From Chitinophaga parva (GTDB taxonomy: Bacteria > Bacteroidota > Bacteroidia > Chitinophagales > Chitinophagaceae): DNA of 64,000 nt. The position numbers and the translations under genes were made by a program. Each line of letters opens with the position of its first letter. Within the stretch, counting starts at the first letter, position 1. The notes under the pieces are model-generated. The model saw nothing but the letters and a program-made list of their open reading frames with translations. It ran no database searches and was not told the DNA's origin. The stretch is taken from contig NZ_QCYK01000002.1 of NCBI RefSeq assembly GCF_003071345.1, positions 2,170,001-2,234,000 of the forward strand, given 5' to 3'. This document shows, piece by piece, positions 17,344 to 25,909 of this stretch.

Positions 17344-19137
17344 ATGCATATACCCTTTAAAAAACAATGGGCTGCTGTGATGTTGTCTGGCGCCGCTTTG
17401 CTGGCGGCTTGTACCAAGGCCCTGGACCAGCAGCCGCAGGCCAGCGCCACCAATGCGGCGGTATTTGGTTCTGAAGCCGGCCTCAAATTGTATACGACTT
17501 CTTTATATGATATCCTGCCGGACATCAACACGCCTTTCCGTACAGACTGTAACCTGTCTGATTTTGGCGCAGTGACCACCGTGCCTGACTTTATCCGTAC
17601 CGGTGTGTACACCCCGCAATCGGAAGCTGCCGATAACTGGAACTGGAAGCCGCTGCGCAATGTGAACTATTTCATCGTGAACAACGTAAACCCGGCGATA
17701 CCGCAGGCTACCCGCGATAACTACACCGCGATAGCCCGTTTCTTCCGCGCGTTCTTCTATTTTGAAAAAGTAAAACGTTATGGCGATGTGCCCTGGATCA
17801 GTCATCCATTGGCGGTAGACGACAGCCTGCTGTACGCCAAACGCGATTCCCGCGTATTGGTAATGGACTCCGTGATCGCTGACCTGGACTGGGCCGCGAG
17901 CCACATCATTGCCGGTGAAGATGCTACCCGCAGCACCATTACCCAGAACGTGATCCTGGGCTTCAAATCCCGGGTGTGCCTGTTTGAAGGTACCTTCCGC
18001 AAATACCGCGGTGATGCATTGCCCGGCTCCACAGACCTGCTTACCCAGGCCGCTGCCGCTGCCAAGGCGGTAATGGATGGTGGTAAATATTCCCTGAACC
18101 AGGGCACCCTGGCTTACCGCAACCTGTTCATCAGCCCTGCGCCGGTATCCAGTGAAGTAATGCTGGCAAACGTGGCCAGCAGCACCCTGGGCAAGTACAA
18201 TGATGCCAACTGGTTTTACACCAGTGCTACGTATGGCAACCGTTTCAGCTTCACCCGCGATTTCATCAACACTTACCTGATGACAGACGGTACACCTTTT
18301 ACCAGCATAGCCGGCCATGACACCATGACCCTGGCACATGAAACCCAAAACCGCGACCTGCGCCTGGCGCAGACCATCCGCACCCCGGGTTACACGCGTA
18401 TCAACAGCGGTAAGGTACAGGCAGCACCGCCTGTGTTCTCTTATACCTACACCGCTTACCAGCCCATTAAATGGTGCCTGGATGACATGACCTATGATGC
18501 CGGTGCAAACAATACCAACAGTATCCCGGTAATGCGCTATGCGGAGATCCTGCTGAACTACGCGGAAGCAATGGATGAACTGAACCAGATGAGTGCTACG
18601 ATCTGGCAGCAGACCATTGGTGCCCTGCGCACCCGCGCCGGCATCGCCAATGCTAATGCAATGCCTACCGTGATAGATCCGTATATGCAATCTACTTACT
18701 ACCCGGACGTGACCAAGGCTACCACTATGGAGATCCGCCGTGAGCGCGCCATTGAGCTTGCCCTGGAAGGCTTCCGCTGGATGGACCTGACCCGTTGGGC
18801 GCATGGCGACCTGCTGCTGAAAAAATGGAATGGCATGTACGTGCCGGCCCTCAATGTACCGATGGACCTGAATGCCGACGGTGTGATGGATGTATGCTTC
18901 TACAAGGATACCGCCCCGGCTAATCCTGTAGCGGGTGTTACCTATGTAAATGTAGGCGCCACCGTGGGCGGTGTAGCCAACCCCCAGCGCCTGTCTAACG
19001 ATACTTATGGTGAACTGCACTGGCAGGATGCTACTTCCCGTACCTTCCAGCCCTTCATGTACGTGTACCCATTGCCGCTCACAGCCCTGCAACTGAACAC
19101 GAACCTGACGCAGAACGAAGGTTGGGATAAACTTTAG
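17344..19137 (+). CDS. SusD/RagB family nutrient-binding outer-membrane lipoprotein
   Basis: The ATG at 17344 (a GTG just before it is less likely) gives 597 residues with a lipoprotein signal: hydrophobic GAALLAACTKALDQQ with the lipobox cysteine at about residue 23. SusD features include the N-terminal helical TPR-like core (ATRDNYTAIARFFRAFFYFE), the central PVMRYAEILLNYAEAMDEL, and IRRERAIELALEGFRWMDLTRW near the C-terminus. It starts 23 bp after susC and should form the lid on that transporter. The sequence does not identify the ligand. The following secreted EEP-fold enzyme makes phosphodiester or sphingolipid-like substrates worth considering, but a glycan is equally possible. Confidence 0.95.
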   Translation: MHIPFKKQWAAVMLSGAALLAACTKALDQQPQASATNAAVFGSEAGLKLYTTSLYDILPDINTPFRTDCNLSDFGAVTTVPDFIRTGVYTPQSEAADNWNWKPLRNVNYFIVNNVNPAIPQATRDNYTAIARFFRAFFYFEKVKRYGDVPWISHPLAVDDSLLYAKRDSRVLVMDSVIADLDWAASHIIAGEDATRSTITQNVILGFKSRVCLFEGTFRKYRGDALPGSTDLLTQAAAAAKAVMDGGKYSLNQGTLAYRNLFISPAPVSSEVMLANVASSTLGKYNDANWFYTSATYGNRFSFTRDFINTYLMTDGTPFTSIAGHDTMTLAHETQNRDLRLAQTIRTPGYTRINSGKVQAAPPVFSYTYTAYQPIKWCLDDMTYDAGANNTNSIPVMRYAEILLNYAEAMDELNQMSATIWQQTIGALRTRAGIANANAMPTVIDPYMQSTYYPDVTKATTMEIRRERAIELALEGFRWMDLTRWAHGDLLLKKWNGMYVPALNVPMDLNADGVMDVCFYKDTAPANPVAGVTYVNVGATVGGVANPQRLSNDTYGELHWQDATSRTFQPFMYVYPLPLTALQLNTNLTQNEGWDKL

Positions 19138-19162
19138 TATCTTGAACGGATAAACGAAAACC

Positions 19163-20038
19163 ATGAGAAAGAATATCTGGATGGCAGTGATCTGCCTTTT
19201 CGCAGGGCTGCAGGCCTCCATGGCCCAGCGTTTTACGGTAGGCACGTATAACCTGCGCAACGACAACAACAAGGAAGATGCTGCGAACGGCAACGGCTGG
19301 CAAACCCGCTACCCGGTGATCACGAACCTGCTGCGTTTTCACGGGTTCGATATTTTTGGCACCCAGGAAGGTATGAAACACCAACTGGAAAACCTGAAGG
19401 ACAGCCTGCCCGGTTTTGCTTACATCGGGGTAGGGCGTGATGATGGAAAGGAAGCAGGAGAGCACTCCGCCATTTTCTATAACACGGAAAAATTCAAGGT
19501 GATGCAGCAGGGTAATTTCTGGCTCTCTGAAGTGGAAGACCGCCCTAATAAAGGCTGGGATGCCGTGCTGCCGCGCATCTGCACCTGGGGCCTGTTTAAG
19601 GAGACCAGGACTGGTTTTACCTTCTACATGTTCAACCTGCACATGGACCACATAGGTGTGAAAGCCCGCGCAGAAAGTGCAAAGCTGATCCTGAAAAAGA
19701 TCAAGGAGATGACCAATGGCCGCCCCGTGATCCTCACCGGTGATTTCAACGTGGACCAGACCAGCGAGTCTTACAAATTGCTGGCCACCAGCAATGTGCT
19801 GTTTGATGCGTACGAGACCACGAAGCTGCGTTATGCGCTGACCGGTTCTTTCAACGCCTTTAAGCCAAACCTGGCCACCACCAGCCGCATTGACCACATC
19901 TTCCTCACCAAGGACTTCACCGTACAGCGTTACGGCATCCTGGATGATACCTACCGAAGCAAGGATGGCGATACGGGCACGGCCCGCATGCCTTCTGACC
20001 ACTTCCCCGTGATGGCGGATGTGACCCACGGTAAATAA
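19163..20038 (+). CDS. Secreted endonuclease/exonuclease/phosphatase family hydrolase
   Basis: The 291-aa protein has a signal peptide (MRKNIWMAVICLFAGLQASMAQ) and the full EEP fold: FTVGTYNLRNDN with the metal-binding Asn, FDIFGTQEGMKHQ with the metal-binding Glu, NLHMDHIGVKAR with the catalytic His, VILTGDFNVDQ with the Asp/Asn pair, and the C-terminal RMPSDHFPVMADV with the catalytic Asp-His. EEP members cut phosphodiester or phosphomonoester bonds in nucleic acids, inositol phosphates or sphingomyelin. Export and co-transcription with SusC/SusD (25 bp after SusD) suggest that it processes an extracellular or periplasmic substrate. An intrinsic terminator ends the operon. Confidence 0.92.
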   Translation: MRKNIWMAVICLFAGLQASMAQRFTVGTYNLRNDNNKEDAANGNGWQTRYPVITNLLRFHGFDIFGTQEGMKHQLENLKDSLPGFAYIGVGRDDGKEAGEHSAIFYNTEKFKVMQQGNFWLSEVEDRPNKGWDAVLPRICTWGLFKETRTGFTFYMFNLHMDHIGVKARAESAKLILKKIKEMTNGRPVILTGDFNVDQTSESYKLLATSNVLFDAYETTKLRYALTGSFNAFKPNLATTSRIDHIFLTKDFTVQRYGILDDTYRSKDGDTGTARMPSDHFPVMADVTHGK

Positions 20039-20067
20039 TCTATTGTACGTATCCTATAAAAAACCGC

Positions 20068-20098
20068 GCCCGTTGTATTCCTGCAACGGGCTTTTTTT
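20068..20098 (+). terminator. Intrinsic terminator of the susC-susD-EEP operon
   Basis: GCCCGTTG (20068-20075) pairs with CAACGGGC (20084-20091) around an 8-nt loop and is followed by seven T. Confidence 0.85.
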
Positions 20099-20215
20099 AT
20101 GCAAAACCGCGATATATCGTGATTGTTTTCCCCCTGTTTTTCTGTTGTTAGCCCAAGTAACAAATGTCACAACGCAAAAGCCAGAATAGCAATGGCCGGT
20201 GGTAGTTAGTGGTTC

Positions 20216-20223
20216 TACATTTG
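20216..20223 (+). promoter_or_regulatory. Bacteroidota -7 box (TACATTTG) for the alpha/beta hydrolase gene
   Basis: TACATTTG matches TAnnTTTG exactly and lies 17 bp before the ATG at 20241, implying a short leader. No clear -33 TTTG is visible. Confidence 0.55.
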
Positions 20224-20240
20224 GGGCAAAATTAAAAACT

Positions 20241-20993
20241 ATGAAAAAGATCTTTATGACGCTGGCGCTGGCAGTAGCAAGTACACTGTGCGCACTGGCA
20301 CAGGGACCGGTGAAGAACATCATCCTGGTGCACGGCGCTTTTGCAGACGGCTCCGGCTGGGAAGGCGTTTACAACATCCTTACCAAACAAGGTTACAATG
20401 TAGTGGTAGATCAAAACCCGTTAAGCTCACTGGAAGATGATGTGGCATCTGTGAACCGGATCCTGGACAAGATGGAAGGCCCGGTGATCCTGGTAGGCCA
20501 CTCCTGGGGGGGTGCGGTGATCACCCAGGCCGGTGGTTCAGACAAGGTAGCAGGCCTCGTGTATGTAGCCGCATTCCAGCCGGAAGTAGGTGAAACCGTG
20601 CTACAACTGGCCAGCTCAGCGCCCACGCTGCCGGAATATGGCATCCTGCCGCCGGATGCACAAGGCAATATCTACATTGATAAAGCCAAGTTCCACAAGG
20701 CATTCTGCGCAGACCTGCCCGCGGCTAAAGCAGCTTTCATGTGTGCATCGCAGGGGGTATGGAGCGCCAAAGGCCCCACCACACCGCTCACCGTGGCCGC
20801 CTGGAAAACCAAGCCCAGTTGGGCGATCGTAGCCACTGGCGACAAATGCATCAACCCTGTCATTGAACGCACCATGTACAGACGCAGCGGTGCCAGCACC
20901 ACGGAGATCAACGGCAGCCATGTTGTATTCATCTCTCACCCCGCGGAAGTAGCGAAAGTGATCGCAGATGCAGCGATGCATGCCGGGAAGTAA
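20241..20993 (+). CDS. Secreted alpha/beta hydrolase (salicylate-esterase/MES-like type)
   Basis: The start at 20241 gives a signal peptide (MKKIFMTLALAVASTLCALA) and 250 residues. The alpha/beta-hydrolase core is plain: IILVHGAFADGSGWEGVY (oxyanion strand and loop), the nucleophile elbow VILVGHSWGGAV with Ser, an acid region around ATGDKCINP, and the catalytic His in NGSHVVFISHP near the end. The short HGAFADGSGW motif is typical of small esterases related to plant methylesterase and hydroxynitrile-lyase families. Substrates are small esters, not further defined. A second exported alpha/beta hydrolase follows 47 bp later, and the two may be co-transcribed from the promoter at 20216. Confidence 0.88.
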   Translation: MKKIFMTLALAVASTLCALAQGPVKNIILVHGAFADGSGWEGVYNILTKQGYNVVVDQNPLSSLEDDVASVNRILDKMEGPVILVGHSWGGAVITQAGGSDKVAGLVYVAAFQPEVGETVLQLASSAPTLPEYGILPPDAQGNIYIDKAKFHKAFCADLPAAKAAFMCASQGVWSAKGPTTPLTVAAWKTKPSWAIVATGDKCINPVIERTMYRRSGASTTEINGSHVVFISHPAEVAKVIADAAMHAGK

Positions 20994-21040
20994 TGCTGGT
21001 AGCGGTCTTTGTCTTACTCACTCGTTAATCTGATAAAACA

Positions 21041-22075
21041 ATGAAAAAACAAGTTATGCAGCTGGCGCTGGCAGTAAGCCTGCTGGCCGGCGCTGCGCAT
21101 GCCCAGGTGAAGACCCTGGACCCGCAGAAAGATCCGAAGATCGGAAAGGAAGTAAAGGCGTTTTTAAAAGTGCTGAACGTACCGGGAGCCAAAGGCCTGG
21201 AAACCTTTAGCCCGGCGGATGCCCGCAAGGTGCTGGAAGGCGCGCAGCAATCCGTACAGGTGGATGTCTCCGGCATTGAGGTGACCGAAAAGAACGTGCA
21301 GGAAGACGGGCTGAACCTGAAGCTGTACGTGGTGCGCCCTGAAGGCGTGAGTGGTACGCTGCCCGTGTTCATGTTCTTCCACGGTGGTGGATGGATCCTG
21401 GGCGACTTTGCCACGCACAAGCGCCTGGTGCGCGACCTGGTGGTGAACTCCGGTGCAGTGGCCGTATTCGTGGAATACTCCCGTAGCCCGGAAGCACATT
21501 ATCCTACCGCACTGATTGAATGCTATGCCGGCACCAAATGGGTGGCGGAGCATGGGGCGGAGATCAATGTAGATCCTTCCCGCCTGGCAATTGCCGGCAA
21601 CAGTGTAGGTGGCAATCTTACAGCGGCCGTAGCCCTGATGGCAAAAGACAAGCATGGCCCTGCATTGAAGCTCCAGGTAATGCTGTGGCCTGTTACGGAT
21701 GCAAACTTCAACACCGGTTCTTACCTGGAGTTTGCCACTGACCGTTTCCTGACCCGCAACATGATGATCTGGTTCTGGGACGCTTACACCCCGAAGAATA
21801 ATCGCATGGCCTATTATGTAACACCGCTGAAGGCGTCCCTGGACGAGCTGAAAGACTTGCCCCCGGCTCTCATCCAGGTAGCAGAAAATGATGTGCTGCG
21901 CGATGAAGGCGAGGCGTATGGGCGCAAACTGGACCAGGCAGGCGTACCCACTACACTGGTGCGTTTTGATGGCCTGATCCATGACTATGGCCTGCTCAAC
22001 CCCATTGCCACGGTGCCTGCGGTACAATCTGCCATGCGCTATGCCGGCAATGAATTGCGCAATGCATTGAAATAG
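21041..22075 (+). CDS. Secreted HSL-family alpha/beta hydrolase (lipase/arylesterase type)
   Basis: The 344-aa protein has a signal peptide (MKKQVMQLALAVSLLAGAAHAQ) and belongs to the hormone-sensitive-lipase (family IV) esterases. Marks are the oxyanion motif HGGGWILGD, the nucleophile elbow GNSVGGNLTAA, the acid in VAENDVLRDEGEAYG and the His in GLIHDYGLLN. These enzymes hydrolyse short- to medium-chain acyl esters. It follows another exported esterase by 47 bp without a terminator, so the pair probably forms one transcript, ended by the hairpin at 22100-22132. Nothing nearby names the substrate. Confidence 0.9.
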   Translation: MKKQVMQLALAVSLLAGAAHAQVKTLDPQKDPKIGKEVKAFLKVLNVPGAKGLETFSPADARKVLEGAQQSVQVDVSGIEVTEKNVQEDGLNLKLYVVRPEGVSGTLPVFMFFHGGGWILGDFATHKRLVRDLVVNSGAVAVFVEYSRSPEAHYPTALIECYAGTKWVAEHGAEINVDPSRLAIAGNSVGGNLTAAVALMAKDKHGPALKLQVMLWPVTDANFNTGSYLEFATDRFLTRNMMIWFWDAYTPKNNRMAYYVTPLKASLDELKDLPPALIQVAENDVLRDEGEAYGRKLDQAGVPTTLVRFDGLIHDYGLLNPIATVPAVQSAMRYAGNELRNALK

Positions 22076-22099
22076 GTATCCGGTTTTTCTCTTGGTACC

Positions 22100-22132
22100 A
22101 AGCCGTCTACACGCGTGTGGACGGCTTTTTTG
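22100..22132 (+). terminator. Intrinsic terminator of the two-hydrolase operon
   Basis: AAGCCGTC pairs with GACGGCTT, and the stem extends inwards through TAC/GTG to an ACGCGT centre. Six T follow. The left arm also contains one CGTCTAC heptamer (22104-22110). Confidence 0.85.
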
Positions 22133-22136
22133 TGGG

Positions 22137-22183
22137 CCCCCGGTAGACGTTTTGTAGACGCCCCTGTAGTTAGGCTGTAGACC
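22137..22183 (+). promoter_or_regulatory. GTAGACG heptamer array upstream of the WG-repeat gene promoter
   Basis: GTAG-type heptamers start at 22143 (GTAGACG), 22154 (GTAGACG), 22166 (GTAGTTA) and 22177 (GTAGACC), with spacings of 11, 12 and 11 bp. The array ends 7 bp before a -33 TTTG. The core 22143-22162 is identical to the DUF4870 array, and the flanking CCCCCG is also found there. Confidence 0.65.
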
Positions 22184-22190
22184 CTGTTTA

Positions 22191-22222
22191 TTTGGAAATA
22201 GCCGCTACTGATCCCATCTTTG
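22191..22222 (+). promoter_or_regulatory. Bacteroidota promoter for the WG-repeat gene
   Basis: A -33 TTTG (22191-22194) and a -7 CATCTTTG (22215-22222, one mismatch to TAnnTTTG) are separated by 20 bp. Transcription would start near 22227, leaving about 40 bp of leader. Confidence 0.6.
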
Positions 22223-22266
22223 CCCTGACAGTGACCAGGTATTTTTATTCCAGCGCCATATAACCG

Positions 22267-24780
22267 ATGAACCATTTGATCATGTTTAACACCCGTTTTT
22301 ACAGGAAACCCCTGCTATTGTGCAGCCTTTTTTTACTGGCATTTTTTTGCCGGGCTGTTGCCCAGGAACTGGAGGGAGGCTCCCGTTTTGTCCATGGATT
22401 TGCCCGCGTGCAGCAGGGAAGCGACTATTATTATATTGACAGTACCGGCAAGCGTGCTTTTGACCGGATACTGGACCGGGACGGCCATGCGTTTGACGTG
22501 GTGCCCGTGGCTGGCAATGATGGCATCATACCCGGTGCAGATACCGCGGAGGGCCACCTGCCGGAGTATTTTAAACTGGTGTCCCTGGACAAAAAACAGG
22601 GCGTGTTGCTGCTATCCGGGAAGTGGATGCTGCGCCCGGAGTATGATAGCATTGCCACGGAGTACCGGGAAGCATGGAGGGTAACAAAGGGTGGGAAGTC
22701 TACCCTGTACAAGGCTACTGGCTTCGCCCTGCCTTTCCTGTTTGATGCGGTGAATGAGCTGGACGGCAACTGTTTCCTCGTACAGCAGGATGATAAATGG
22801 GGCATTTATGACAAGCGGGCCGCAAAACTTACCACGCCTTGCGTGTACGAAGACATGGACTACTGTTTTGGTTGTGAAAGCAAAGGAGATTACGCATTTG
22901 CCCAAAAGAACGGCAAGTGGGGCGTCATCAGTTTCCGGAATGACATATTATTGCCCTTTGAATATGACCACCAGCATGCCAATATGCGCAGTGATGAATG
23001 GGTGCAATGCCTGTCACGCGATAATAAGCCCTTGCTCATTAACCTGCGCACCAAGGCGGTAACAGAAGATACCTGCGGCTGCCTGGACAGGGAGGATGAC
23101 AGCGCACCGTTGCTGGCGGATGGTTTCAGGACTGTACGACAGGGGAAATTATACGGGATGGTAAATGCGGATGGCCAGAAAGTACTGCCCACGCAATATG
23201 AATCCATCCGCTACGATGGGATCGCATTGCCCAGGCCACTGGTAGAGATCAGCCAGCAAGGTAAGAGCGGCATTGCCGATACCAGCGGCCATATGATCAT
23301 TCAGCCCCTGTATGATGATTATTTCATGATGATCAGTGATACCCTGCTGGTAGCCGTCAGGGAAAACAAGTGCTATTTATTCAACACGAAAGGGCAGCCG
23401 GTATTACAAGGCGCTTACGACGATATCCGCCCCTGGCGCCCCATGGATAGCGATACCACAACGGCATTCCTGAAACTGGTCCGGGGAGAGCTGATGGGTT
23501 TCTATAACCTGCATACCCGCAAGCTGGTGGCACCACAATACAGCTACATTTATGATACGGATACAAGCCGGAAATACTACCTCATGGCGGAAAAGAATGG
23601 CAGGCAGGGTGTAATAGACACCAATGGCACCGTGATCATCCCACCCCGCTTTGACGATGTACAGTTCCTGGCGAACGGTTATCCTAACCAGGCGCAGGTG
23701 GCAATTAACTACAAATACGGTATCTACGACTATGTCAAAAATGTCCTCGTAATACCGGCGCGCTATAACAATATTACACCGGTGGCGCACCACGAACTGT
23801 ATTTTGTACAAAGGGATAATGATAAAGCGGAAGGCCTGCTGGACCTGGAAGGTAAGGTGGCGTACCCGGTGCTTTCCCGCCAGCGCCTTGACCAGGCAGA
23901 TACCCTGGCCAATTATTTTGTAATATCCCGCCGTGATTCCCTGTCGGAGAAGCTGCGTTACACAGTATTTAACAGCCGTACGCATGAGCGGTATGCCTTG
24001 CCTTATGATACGGTGGTACCAGGTGGTTATAAGGACCGTGTAGGCGTGCACGTTGGCAAGCGGCAATATGCCCTGTTTGACCTGGCAACCCGGAAGACGG
24101 TTGAAGGTGCTTACACACAGGATGGCCTGCCCCAGCTGGTTTATCCCTACCAGGATAAGGCAATGATCATGAAAAATGATAAGATCGGGATCATTGATAC
24201 CGCCGGTAATTTTAAGATCCCACCGGTGTATGATATGCTTTACCCGGTGATGGAAAACACCTACCTCTTTGTGCAGCGCGATGCCAACGGGGCCGCGCAC
24301 TACGGTTATGGCGATAGTACCACAAAGCTCTTCGTGCCCATGGAATATGATTTCCTGCCGGGTGACCGGGAAGATTATCTCCGGGACAGCCTGTTGCTGC
24401 TGGTGAAACGAGGCCCTGACGGTACCGTGCTGAAAGGCTTTGCGGGCCTGGATGGAAAGACGGTGATCCCTGCAAAATATGAATCGATCCGTGCTACGGA
24501 AAATAAGCAATATTTCCTGGTAAAAGCTGGTGAGCAATCCGGCATCATCCGCCGGAATGGGGAAGTGGTGCTGCCGGTGGAGTTTGAAGAGGTGTTGTTG
24601 GATGACAATACGCTTTACTTCGGGGAAGCTGCCTTTAGCTTCCCGGTAATGGCAAAGAAAAATGGCACCTGGGCGTATTACGATACGGAAGGAAAGGCAT
24701 TACCCCTGCGCATGAAAGCCACGATCGACTATATGCCGGTAGAGGAGCCGGTGGTTGTTCCTGTGGAAGCGGGGCATTAA
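22267..24780 (+). CDS. Exported WG-repeat protein, about 14 repeats
   Basis: The 837-aa protein has an N-terminal signal peptide (hydrophobic PLLLCSLFLLAFFCRAVAQ); the ATG at 22282 is an equally good start. The rest is built from about 14 WG repeats of roughly 45-55 residues with the pattern 'x-G-I/V-x-D-x-x-G-x-x-V-I-P-x-x-Y-D-x-I'. Clear copies include KWGIYDKRAAKL, LYGMVNADGQKVLPTQYESI, RQGVIDTNGTVIIPPRFDDV and KIGIIDTAGNFKIPPVYDML. WG-repeat proteins are probably beta-propeller or solenoid binding proteins without known enzymatic activity. The promoter carries the GTAGACG array shared with the DUF4870 gene. Its stop codon overlaps that of the convergent SafE-family gene by 4 bp. Confidence 0.9.
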   Translation: MNHLIMFNTRFYRKPLLLCSLFLLAFFCRAVAQELEGGSRFVHGFARVQQGSDYYYIDSTGKRAFDRILDRDGHAFDVVPVAGNDGIIPGADTAEGHLPEYFKLVSLDKKQGVLLLSGKWMLRPEYDSIATEYREAWRVTKGGKSTLYKATGFALPFLFDAVNELDGNCFLVQQDDKWGIYDKRAAKLTTPCVYEDMDYCFGCESKGDYAFAQKNGKWGVISFRNDILLPFEYDHQHANMRSDEWVQCLSRDNKPLLINLRTKAVTEDTCGCLDREDDSAPLLADGFRTVRQGKLYGMVNADGQKVLPTQYESIRYDGIALPRPLVEISQQGKSGIADTSGHMIIQPLYDDYFMMISDTLLVAVRENKCYLFNTKGQPVLQGAYDDIRPWRPMDSDTTTAFLKLVRGELMGFYNLHTRKLVAPQYSYIYDTDTSRKYYLMAEKNGRQGVIDTNGTVIIPPRFDDVQFLANGYPNQAQVAINYKYGIYDYVKNVLVIPARYNNITPVAHHELYFVQRDNDKAEGLLDLEGKVAYPVLSRQRLDQADTLANYFVISRRDSLSEKLRYTVFNSRTHERYALPYDTVVPGGYKDRVGVHVGKRQYALFDLATRKTVEGAYTQDGLPQLVYPYQDKAMIMKNDKIGIIDTAGNFKIPPVYDMLYPVMENTYLFVQRDANGAAHYGYGDSTTKLFVPMEYDFLPGDREDYLRDSLLLLVKRGPDGTVLKGFAGLDGKTVIPAKYESIRATENKQYFLVKAGEQSGIIRRNGEVVLPVEFEEVLLDDNTLYFGEAAFSFPVMAKKNGTWAYYDTEGKALPLRMKATIDYMPVEEPVVVPVEAGH

Positions 24781-25466
24781 TGCCCGCAGCGGATGAAGTG
24801 CCGGAACAGCCCGTGCGCCGCATCGGGCATAAGTCCCCGCACAATGAGCAGCGCCGCCAGTAACATACCAAGATAGGGCGCTGCTTTGCGCAGGTAAAGC
24901 CGCGTAGAGGCATCCATTTTCCAGCTTACCATGGACAGTAATAAAAGTGCGGGAAGGGTTCCCAGCCCGTAAGCGATCATGAATAAACTACCCTGTAATA
25001 CCCCGCCTAGCGCCAGTGCACCGGCTATGGCCATGTACACCATGCCGCAGGGCAGTAACCCATTGAGCATACCCAAGGCCAGCATAGCCGGGGTGCCGGG
25101 GCGTTGCATTAGCCGGAGCATAAGTGGTTGCCATAATTTTTGCCAACCGCGCAATGCCTTTGTGGCCGGGAACCAGCGGGGCAGGAGGGTGGCCAGGGCA
25201 AACAGGAGCAACAGTATGCCGGCACCGATAGACAACGCATGTTGCCATCCTGCCAGTTTCAATCTTTCCCCGATAAGCCCAAAAGCGGAGCCCAGTAAGG
25301 CATACATGCCAATGCGCCCGCCGTGGTAGGCCAGCATGCCCTGCCTGCGCCGGCCCGGGCCCTGCACAGAAAAGGGCATGGCCAGTACCAATGGCCCGCA
25401 CATGCCCACGCAATGCGCGCTGCCAATGAAACCCAATACCAGCGCGCCTGTCAGTACCGCTTCCAT
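24777..25466 (-). CDS. Sulfite exporter TauE/SafE family protein of the cbb3 cluster
   Basis: The 229-aa protein has about six membrane helices. It starts with ALVLGFIGSAHCVGMCGPLV, the Cys-containing motif of the SafE/UreH-like membrane proteins found in cbb3 oxidase gene clusters, and contains a second family motif ALGMLNGLLPCGMVYMAIAG. In this setting the family is thought to help copper or heme supply to the oxidase, by association and not from sequence alone. It is the last gene of the cco operon, starting 1 bp after ccoH. It overlaps the stop codon of the convergent WG gene by 4 bp. Confidence 0.85.
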   Translation of the reverse strand: MEAVLTGALVLGFIGSAHCVGMCGPLVLAMPFSVQGPGRRRQGMLAYHGGRIGMYALLGSAFGLIGERLKLAGWQHALSIGAGILLLLFALATLLPRWFPATKALRGWQKLWQPLMLRLMQRPGTPAMLALGMLNGLLPCGMVYMAIAGALALGGVLQGSLFMIAYGLGTLPALLLLSMVSWKMDASTRLYLRKAAPYLGMLLAALLIVRGLMPDAAHGLFRHFIRCGH

Positions 25467-25467
25467 A

Positions 25468-25890
25468 TTAGTTGATCTGCATTTCCTGTTCTGTATAATA
25501 CCGTACTGCGCGCGCCGTCCAGTGCAGCTTTACCAGGCAGCGGCCCTTGGGCAGTTGTGTTTTGTCAATGCGCTGCAGGCCCTGCCTGGTTACCAGGGCA
25601 ATGTGCTGGTCCTGGCGGGCATCCGTAGGATAATAGAACCAGGCCTGCCCGGTGGTGGCAGCGGTATCCGGCAGTTGCAGGGTTACGTATTGTTCATCCT
25701 GTGAAATGCCTACGGCCGGCTGTTTTGCGGCGTTATGTGCATCGTTGATCTGCTCCTGGTAGCGGATCTCGTCTTCGTAATATTTTTCAGATACGAGGTC
25801 AAACCGGGTGTGGGTAGCCTTGTATACCAGGGTGCCTATCAGCAGGGCAAAGCCCAGGAAGGCGAGCGTTAATCCATTTCCCCAACTCAT
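25468..25890 (-). CDS. ccoH: FixH/CcoH family cbb3 oxidase assembly protein
   Basis: The 140-aa protein has a single N-terminal membrane helix (LTLAFLGFALLIGTLVYKA) and a soluble domain outside the membrane. The family pattern is the conserved FDLVSEKYYEDEIRYQEQI after the helix, then a small beta domain (QYVTLQLPD to LVKLHWTARAVRYYTEQEM). CcoH stabilises the cbb3 complex during assembly in proteobacteria; the same role is inferred here from position between ccoG and the SafE gene. Confidence 0.88.
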   Translation of the reverse strand: MSWGNGLTLAFLGFALLIGTLVYKATHTRFDLVSEKYYEDEIRYQEQINDAHNAAKQPAVGISQDEQYVTLQLPDTAATTGQAWFYYPTDARQDQHIALVTRQGLQRIDKTQLPKGRCLVKLHWTARAVRYYTEQEMQIN

Positions 25891-25909
25891 GCTGTAAAGA
25901 TTTAAAAGA

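Noticed and set aside
17503-19293. Open frame of 596 codons on the minus strand over susD
   Set aside because: It is antisense to a clear SusD and spans into the next gene; its composition is low-complexity Val/Gly/His without domains.
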